Shown here one piece after another: positions 24,376-29,166 of a DNA stretch of 29,166 bases. Source of the stretch: an uncultured Sphingobium sp. (GTDB lineage: Bacteria > Pseudomonadota > Alphaproteobacteria > Sphingomonadales > Sphingomonadaceae); contig CAMPHJ010000023.1 in assembly GCA_946885845.1 (NCBI GenBank), forward strand, positions 1 to 29,166, written 5' to 3'. The translations under genes and the position numbers were made by a program. The notes beneath the pieces were generated by a model, which did no database searches, had not been told where the DNA came from, and saw only the letters and a list, made by a program, of their open reading frames with translations. Numbering within the stretch: position 1 is the stretch's first letter; every line of letters begins with the position of its first letter.

Positions 24376-24813
24376 TTATTCGCCAGCGGGGGCTTCTTCG
24401 CGATCGCGGCGCGGGCCACGATCTTCGCGCGAACCACCTTCACGGGGACCACGGTCGCCACGCGGGCCGCGATCACCACGTTCGGAACGCTCCTGCTTGC
24501 GCATCATGACCGACGGGCCAGCTTCCAGCTCATCGACCTTAATGGTCATGTAGCGGATGATGTCTTCGTTGATCTGAGTCTGGCGTTCCAGCTCGGCAAC
24601 AACGCCGGCGGGGGCGTCGATGTTCAGCATGACATAGTGCGCCTTGCGGTTCTTCGCGATCTTGTACGCGAGCGAACGCAGGCCCCAGGTTTCGACCTTG
24701 GTCACTTTGCCCTGCATATCTTCGACGATCTTGGTGGCGGTTTCCGCCAGTGCGTCCACCTGCGCCTGTGCCAGATCCTGGCGCGCAAGGAACACATGCT
24801 CGTAAAGAGCCAT
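24376..24813 (-). CDS. rpsF: 30S ribosomal protein S6
   Basis: S6 pairs with S18 on the 30S platform. The 145-residue product opens [14 protein letters not shown] and carries the family block [18 protein letters not shown] and the [12 protein letters not shown] strand. The globular part ends near residue 100. An Arg/Gly/Asp-rich tail follows (106-145) with three copies of a DRGPR unit, ending in an acidic EEAPAGE. Such tails are common in alphaproteobacterial S6. A candidate extended -10 element lies about 76 bases upstream of the start, leaving a leader of roughly 70 bases. In many bacteria this leader binds S6-S18 for feedback; I could not confirm the motif. Confidence 0.97.
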   Translation of the reverse strand: MALYEHVFLARQDLAQAQVDALAETATKIVEDMQGKVTKVETWGLRSLAYKIAKNRKAHYVMLNIDAPAGVVAELERQTQINEDIIRYMTIKVDELEAGPSVMMRKQERSERGDRGPRGDRGPREGGSREDRGPRRDREEAPAGE

Positions 24814-24888
24814 GGGTATTGCCTCATCTGTTGGCCGATCGCTGACGCGCGCCCCATGCGCAACGCCCCTCCGGCTGTCGTCTCAAGC

Positions 24889-24894
24889 ATTCTA
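24889..24894 (-). promoter_or_regulatory. Possible extended -10 element of the rpsF operon
   Basis: On the minus strand TGATAGAAT contains a TG extension and a -10 hexamer (TAGAAT) with one mismatch to consensus. No good -35 box lies 16-18 bases upstream. The rest of the 260-base spacer (24814-25073) shows no gene. Confidence 0.3.
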
Positions 24895-25015
24895 TCACAT
24901 CGTTTCGAGTCACCCCGGCCCGTGCGAAGCGGCGCCTATGGCGGAAACGCGGCAAGTTGGCAAGGAGGAGTTGGGCTTTGTTCAACTGTCCGCAAAATAC
25001 CTTAGCCCTATAAGA

Positions 25016-25047
25016 ACGCCTCCGGGGGAGGAGAACCCCGGAGGCGT
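25016..25047 (-). terminator. Strong 12-bp hairpin after the rcnB-like gene
   Basis: ACGCCTCCGGGG (25016-25027) pairs perfectly with CCCCGGAGGCGT (25036-25047) around an eight-base loop, 26 bases past the stop of the minus-strand rcnB-like gene. Minus-strand bases after the stem read TTCTTATAGG, a weak U-rich tail. It is a likely terminator. Confidence 0.7.
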
Positions 25048-25073
25048 CCGCCGCCCGCTGGCAAGGGGTGGCG

Positions 25074-25451
25074 TTAGCGAATGACGTTGCCGATGATGGC
25101 GCCGATGATGCCGCTGGTGATAGCGATCAGCACAGCGTCATTGCCTGACCGGACCCACTGATATCCGCGCGGCGGTGCGTTCAGGCGATAGTCGCGATAA
25201 TTGTTCACGACGCGATAGTTGCGCGCGTCGCGGCGATCGAAGCGCTGGCCCTTGGCCCAGCGGCGATTGTCGTTCTTGCGCACCGACTGCTGCTTGTAGA
25301 CCGTCTTTTGCTTGTAGGATGCGCGACCGTGCGGACCGTGCTTCACCACGCGGGTGACTTCGCGATGGGGGGCGGCCTGGGCCTGGGTGGCCAGCAGGGG
25401 GCTGGCGACCATGGTGGTTGCGGCCAGGCTCATCAGCAGTTTCTTGATCAT
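25074..25451 (-). CDS. RcnB-like periplasmic protein
   Basis: The 125-residue product has a clear signal peptide (MIKKLLMSLAATTMVASPLL, cleavage near AQA). A basic, Arg/Lys/Tyr/Asn-rich mature part (KQKTVYKQQSVRKNDNRRWAKG) follows, and then the RcnB-type core NYRDYRLNAPPRGYQWVRSGNDAVLIAITSG in short pieces. It ends in a hydrophobic glycine-rich segment. RcnB in E. coli limits nickel and cobalt efflux through RcnA, but no rcnA gene is nearby and most alphaproteobacterial members are uncharacterised, so the metal role is uncertain. The ribosome-binding site AAGGAG is good. It is followed by a strong hairpin and separated by 118 bases from the upstream transporter operon. Confidence 0.85.
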   Translation of the reverse strand: MIKKLLMSLAATTMVASPLLATQAQAAPHREVTRVVKHGPHGRASYKQKTVYKQQSVRKNDNRRWAKGQRFDRRDARNYRVVNNYRDYRLNAPPRGYQWVRSGNDAVLIAITSGIIGAIIGNVIR

Positions 25452-25569
25452 CTCACTTGCTCCTTGTCTTGGTCCTGTGCGCCTGTGTTGCGGCGTTGAA
25501 GACAGATTTAGGAGGAAGTTGTCGCGAGAATGTGCCGGATGACGCCGCTATTGTCTTGAAGTGTAACCG

Positions 25570-26775
25570 TCATTCATGGCGAAGGGCGTCGATGGGATTG
25601 AGCGCCGCCGCCCGCCGCGCTGGGAAATAGCCGAAAACCACGCCGATCGCCGCCGAGAAGAGAAAGGCGATGACGTTGACGCGAACGTCGAAGATGAAGG
25701 GCACCTGCATCAATGGCGCGATGACCACCGACGCTGCGAGCGCGAGGAGCAGCCCGATAAGGCCGCCGAGACAGGACAGCACGATCGCTTCGACCAGGAA
25801 TTGCATCAGCACTTCGCGCGCTACCGCGCCAATGGCGAGGCGGATGCCGATTTCGCGCGTCCGTTCCGTCACCGAAACCAGCATGATGTTCATGATGCCT
25901 ATCCCGCCGACCAGCAGGGAAATGGCCGCCACCGCCGCGACGATTTGGGTCAGGATGGTGGTGGTGCCGGTGAGCGTGTCGCTGATCTGTTTGGTGTCGA
26001 AGACGTTGAAATTATCCTCTGCCCCCGGCTTCACCTTGCGCCGGTCGCGCATCAATTCCTCCAGGCTGGCCTGGACGGTGGAGGTGTCATAGGCATCGTC
26101 GACCGCGACCAATATCTGGCTGATGTCGCGGTCGCCGGTGAAGCGGCGCTGGACGAACTTGATCGGCATGACGACGACATCGTCCTGATCGCCAAAGCCG
26201 CCCTGGCCGCGCGTCGCCAGCGCGCCGATCACCTGGCAGGATACGCCTTTTATACGCAGTCGCTTGCCGACCGGGTCGCTGCCCTGGAAAAGATTGGTGC
26301 GCACCGTGTTGCCGATGATGCAGACGGGCTTCCCGGCCTCCTCTTCCTCCAGCATGAAGAGCCGACCCGTGTCCGATTTCCAGCTTTGCACCTCGAAATA
26401 GGATGCGGTGGTGCCGTAGACGGTGGTGGACCAGTTGCTGCCTTCGTAGATGGCGGTGCCGCTGGACTGGACCAGGGGCGCGACGGCGCGCACGCCGGTC
26501 AGCTGATTTTCGATGGCGGTGAGGTCGGCGGGCTTGAAGTCAGGCGGGCGGGGACCGCCGCCGCCACGGCCAAAGCCCTGTCCGGGCCGAAGCTGAAGGA
26601 CATTTGCGCCAAGCGAGCTGATCTGTTCCCGCACCGCGGCGGTCGCGCCATTGCCCAGCGTCACCATTGTGACGACCGCCGCCACGCCGATGATGATGCC
26701 CAGCGTTGTCAGGAAGCTGCGCAACTTGTGCCGGTTGATCGCGCGGAAGGCGAGAATGACGGTGGTGCCTAGCAT
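25570..26775 (-). CDS. MacB-type ABC transporter permease
   Basis: The 401-residue protein is the FtsX/MacB-like permease of the efflux operon. It has one N-terminal membrane helix (about 20-40), a large periplasmic MacB_PCD domain and three C-terminal helices in the FtsX domain. Landmarks are RSFLTTLGIIIGVAAVV, GGIGIMNIMLVSVTERTREIG and the ending FGYFPARRAAALNPIDALRHE. In E. coli MacB the ATPase is fused to the permease; here it is separate. The periplasmic part contains a Gly/Pro-rich loop (GFGRGGGGPRPP). I chose the ATG at 26775, preceded by GAGG; an upstream TTG at 26790 is in frame. It follows the ATPase gene by 49 bases and closes the operon. Confidence 0.93.
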   Translation of the reverse strand: MLGTTVILAFRAINRHKLRSFLTTLGIIIGVAAVVTMVTLGNGATAAVREQISSLGANVLQLRPGQGFGRGGGGPRPPDFKPADLTAIENQLTGVRAVAPLVQSSGTAIYEGSNWSTTVYGTTASYFEVQSWKSDTGRLFMLEEEEAGKPVCIIGNTVRTNLFQGSDPVGKRLRIKGVSCQVIGALATRGQGGFGDQDDVVVMPIKFVQRRFTGDRDISQILVAVDDAYDTSTVQASLEELMRDRRKVKPGAEDNFNVFDTKQISDTLTGTTTILTQIVAAVAAISLLVGGIGIMNIMLVSVTERTREIGIRLAIGAVAREVLMQFLVEAIVLSCLGGLIGLLLALAASVVIAPLMQVPFIFDVRVNVIAFLFSAAIGVVFGYFPARRAAALNPIDALRHE

Positions 26776-26824
26776 CCTGATACCTCGCAAAAGGTGCGGG
26801 ACGCGGAGTGGAGCGGAAAGATGT

Positions 26825-27526
26825 TCATGCGCTCACACCTTCTTCAATCCGCTCCACATGACCATCCCTGAAGTGGATGAGAGTGCGCGCATAGGCGGCC
26901 ATGTCGGGTTCGTGCGTGACCATGATGACGGTAATGCCAACGTCGCGGTTCAGGCTGGTCAGCAATTCCATGATTTCCAGCGACCGTTCCGAATCGAGAT
27001 TGCCGGTCGGTTCGTCGGCCAGCAACACGGCGGGCTGCGTCACAAGGGCGCGGGCGATCGCGACGCGTTGCTGCTGGCCGCCGGAAAGTTCGGCAGGCGT
27101 GTGGTCCCACCAGTCCTTCAGCCCGACCTTGTCGAGCGCCGCCATGCCCGCTTCATAACGTGCCTTCCGGTCCTCACCGCGATACAGCAGGGGCAGTTCC
27201 ACATTTTCAAGCGCGGTTGTGCGGGACAGGAGATTAAAGCCTTGGAATACGAAGCCTAGATAGCGGCGGCGCAGCAAGGCGCGCTGGTCGCGGTCCAGCG
27301 TTTCGACATGGCGACCCTTGAACAAAAATTCCCCGTCCGATGGCACGTCCAGGCATCCCAGGATGTTCATCGTGGTCGATTTGCCCGAACCCGATGGCCC
27401 CATGACGGCGACGAAATCGCCTTCGCGGATGTCAAGGTTGATCCCTTTGAGCGCCTGAAAAGCGGTGGGGCCAGAGCCATAGACCTTCGTCACGCCGCGC
27501 AGGGATATGATGGGGTCGGCGGCCAC
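26825..27526 (-). CDS. MacB/LolD-type ABC transporter ATPase
   Basis: The 233-residue ATPase energises the neighbouring permease. All motifs are intact: Walker [10 protein letters not shown] at 43-51, Q-loop at Gln95, ABC signature LSGGQ at 147-151, Walker B with D-loop ([12 protein letters not shown]) at 167-178, and switch His205. The sequence resembles MacB and LolD ATPases, which work by mechanotransmission and do not themselves move substrate through the membrane domain. The initiator is GTG at 27526, three bases after the stop of the adaptor gene, so the two are tightly coupled. Order and content match the MacAB-type export system and not the Lol system. Confidence 0.95.
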   Translation of the reverse strand: MAADPIISLRGVTKVYGSGPTAFQALKGINLDIREGDFVAVMGPSGSGKSTTMNILGCLDVPSDGEFLFKGRHVETLDRDQRALLRRRYLGFVFQGFNLLSRTTALENVELPLLYRGEDRKARYEAGMAALDKVGLKDWWDHTPAELSGGQQQRVAIARALVTQPAVLLADEPTGNLDSERSLEIMELLTSLNRDVGITVIMVTHEPDMAAYARTLIHFRDGHVERIEEGVSA

Positions 27527-27529
27527 CAG

Positions 27530-29056
27530 TTAGTTTCCGGCCTGGCGGTTGGCCGCGCGCGGTTCGCCGACCGAAGGAGCGACGGGGGCCGTTTCAGGTA
27601 GAGAGTCACCGGAATTGCCTAGCTTTCCAACGGTGGCCGGGCTGCCGTCCGACGCGCGGTTGCGGGGCTGGGGAGGTCCGCCCTGACGATCGTCCCGGCC
27701 GTTTTTATCTTCAGCCGGCGCTTCCTGACCGGCGGCGAGCTGGCCGGTGATGACGCGCATCCCCGGTTTCAGGTCGCCGCCAGTGATCACGGTCCGAACG
27801 CCGTCGCTGGCGCCGACCGTGACCTGCACCGCCTTGGGCTTGCCGTCGTCTGCGACCACATAGACGGTCTGGCTGCTACCCGCGCCGAAGCTGACCTGTC
27901 GGTTGTTGTTGCCCCGGCGGAAACGGCGGCTGGGCACGATCTGGCTGGTGATGCCGCCACCCTGTCCGGCATTGGCGTTGGGCTTGAAACGCAGCGCGGC
28001 GTTGGGGACCAGCAGAACATCGCGCAACTGCTGGGTCACGATGTCGGCGGTGGCGGTCATGCCGGGGCGCAGGATCTGATCCTTGTTATCCACTGCCAGA
28101 ACGGCGGTGTAGGCGACCACCGTCCCCGCCGTGCTGCTGGCGGAACTCGTGCCGCTGGAGGAGGTTGAGGACGCGCTGCCCGATGCGTTCGATCCGACAT
28201 TGACGCGCGTCACGCGCGCCGGAAAGCTCCGACCGGGGAAAGCATCAACGTTGAAAGTAGCCGCCTGTCCGTCCTTTACCTGCCCGACATCGGCTTCATC
28301 GACCGACACTTCGACTTCCATCTGCGTCAGATCTTCCGCGATGGTGAAAAGGACGGGGGCGTTGAGCGACGCCGCTACGGTCTGGCCCGGCTCAATATCG
28401 CGGGACAGGACTACGCCGGTCACGGGCGAGACGATCTGCGCGATCGACAGGTTGGTCTGCGCCGTCGAAAGCTGTGCGCGCGACACGTCGACTTGGGCCT
28501 GCGCGGCGCGAAGGGTGCCGAGCGCCGATTGATAGTCGGCGCGGGCGGCGTCAATCTCTGTCTTGGCAGGGACGCGCCCGCCGGAAAGCCGATAGACGTT
28601 GAGCTGTCGGTCGAGCGTCGCCTTGGACAGCGCAACCTGCGCCTGTGCCTGCGCGACGCTGGCCTGGGACGCGATGACCTGCGCCCGGTTCTGCGTCACG
28701 CTATCGACGAGGCGACGGGTATCGAGTTCGGCCAGCCTTTGGCCCTTCGTCACGCGGTCATTCACGTCGACATAGACGGCGGTGATCTTGCCGGATTGTT
28801 CCGAACCAACATCGACCTGATTGATCGGCTTAAGGTTGCCGGTCGCGGACACGGTGACCGTCAGGTCCCCACGGCGCACTTCCCGTGTGGCGTAATTGGG
28901 CTGATCGTCGCCGGAAAAGCAGCGCGCGACGAGCAGGACGAGGATCAGCAGCGCAAGGCCGATCCCGCCGCGCACCACCCATTTGCGCCAGGGCTTTGCA
29001 GGCTTTGCTCCCAGGAAATCGTCAAGGTCCTGATCTTTGGTCACATCGTTGCTCAT
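27530..29056 (-). CDS. MacA-like periplasmic adaptor (membrane fusion protein)
   Basis: This 508-residue adaptor links inner-membrane transporter to outer-membrane channel. It has a single N-terminal helix (about 30-46), a barrel-sandwich hybrid (lipoyl-like) domain around VDVGSEQSGKITAVYV, and a long coiled-coil hairpin rich in Ala and Gln (about 115-205). The second lipoyl half follows (IVSPVTGVVLSRDIEPGQTV), then a beta-barrel with PGMTATADI. A Ser/Thr/Gly-rich insert (about 287-311) and a disordered Gly/Pro/Asn-rich C-terminus (from about 440) are additions to the usual MacA length of about 370. Its ATG overlaps the stop of the upstream outer-membrane gene by ATGA. The ATPase gene follows after three bases. 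Confidence 0.93.
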   Translation of the reverse strand: MSNDVTKDQDLDDFLGAKPAKPWRKWVVRGGIGLALLILVLLVARCFSGDDQPNYATREVRRGDLTVTVSATGNLKPINQVDVGSEQSGKITAVYVDVNDRVTKGQRLAELDTRRLVDSVTQNRAQVIASQASVAQAQAQVALSKATLDRQLNVYRLSGGRVPAKTEIDAARADYQSALGTLRAAQAQVDVSRAQLSTAQTNLSIAQIVSPVTGVVLSRDIEPGQTVAASLNAPVLFTIAEDLTQMEVEVSVDEADVGQVKDGQAATFNVDAFPGRSFPARVTRVNVGSNASGSASSTSSSGTSSASSTAGTVVAYTAVLAVDNKDQILRPGMTATADIVTQQLRDVLLVPNAALRFKPNANAGQGGGITSQIVPSRRFRRGNNNRQVSFGAGSSQTVYVVADDGKPKAVQVTVGASDGVRTVITGGDLKPGMRVITGQLAAGQEAPAEDKNGRDDRQGGPPQPRNRASDGSPATVGKLGNSGDSLPETAPVAPSVGEPRAANRQAGN

Positions 29057-29166
29057 GCGGGCGAGTTTTCCATATTCTGCCAGCCGCCGCCCAACGCACT
29101 GTAAAGCTGGGCGATGGCGAGCGCTTCGTCACCTTGTGCAGCCGCGAGGCTGTTGCGCGCGTTCAA
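29053..29166 (-). CDS. NodT-type outer-membrane efflux protein, C-terminal fragment
   Basis: Only the last 37 codons are inside the window; the gene continues past its right edge. The visible residues read on the pattern ARNSLAAAQGDEALAIAQLYSALGGGW, the characteristic C-terminal end of NodT/TolC-family outer-membrane factors, in which the A-QGDE--A---LY-ALGGGW phrase is conserved. It ends with a short polar tail and a TGA that overlaps the adaptor ATG by ATGA. It is therefore the first gene of the tripartite efflux operon seen here, supplying the channel. Confidence 0.9.
   Translation of the reverse strand: MNARNSLAAAQGDEALAIAQLYSALGGGWQNMENSPA

Noticed and set aside
25576..26772. Long plus-strand frame opposite the MacB-type permease
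   Set aside because: It mirrors the permease codons, has no recognisable domain, and its composition (many His, Asp, Arg) is typical of an antisense frame.

Overview
The window is a gene-dense, high-GC piece of a bacterial chromosome, most likely from an alphaproteobacterium of the order Sphingomonadales. The assignment is inferred from family content and is not a database match. It rests on an ATP12-type F1-ATPase assembly chaperone, an alphaproteobacterial-type SspB, a DUF2585 protein, an lgt-midA pair, a hisB-hisH-hisA-hisF-hisE cluster, tailed ribosomal proteins S6 and L9, and a NodT-type efflux operon. I see no phage, insertion sequence, CRISPR array, tRNA or rRNA. Almost everything reads as core chromosome.

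Layout. 1-654 is the 3' end of lipoamide dehydrogenase. 680-2731 holds a PAP2 phosphatase that converges on, and overlaps, a DUF2142 membrane protein. 2824-6053 holds ygfZ, a dihydroorotase-type amidohydrolase, rarD and a small membrane protein. 6208-6954 is a lipoprotein. 7017-10369 is a tightly overlapped plus-strand operon: fluoride exporter, RluC/RluD-type pseudouridine synthase, HAD phosphatase, small membrane protein and ATP12 chaperone. 10437-12952 (minus) carries two different L,D-transpeptidases flanking a small lipoprotein. 13064-13636 is an unknown membrane protein. 13710-16941 (minus) is the histidine cluster hisB-hisH-hisA-hisF-hisE. 17027-19343 (plus) holds sspB, fumC and a small unknown gene. 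19340-20633 holds a DUF2585 gene (minus) and gmk (plus). 20662-22588 (minus) is lgt followed by midA. 22773-23237 is an unknown cytosolic protein whose stop codon lies inside an intergenic palindrome. 23528-24813 (minus) is rpsF-rpsR-rplI with a clear terminator. 25074-25451 is an RcnB-like periplasmic protein. 25570-29166 (minus) is a tripartite MacAB-TolC-like operon: outer-membrane factor (partial), adaptor, ATPase, permease.

Themes. Several genes serve the envelope: PAP2, DUF2142, two L,D-transpeptidases, Lgt, lipoproteins and the efflux operon. The histidine genes cover the middle of the pathway, from PR-ATP hydrolysis to imidazoleglycerol-phosphate dehydration. No wholly new system is evident. 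The most useful leads are a nine-G tract at the start of the DUF2142 gene that could switch its reading frame, a probable CTG start for rarD, a dihydroorotase lacking the first metal-binding histidine, possible leaderless promoters at both L,D-transpeptidases, and a small membrane protein locked into an operon with the ATP12 chaperone.
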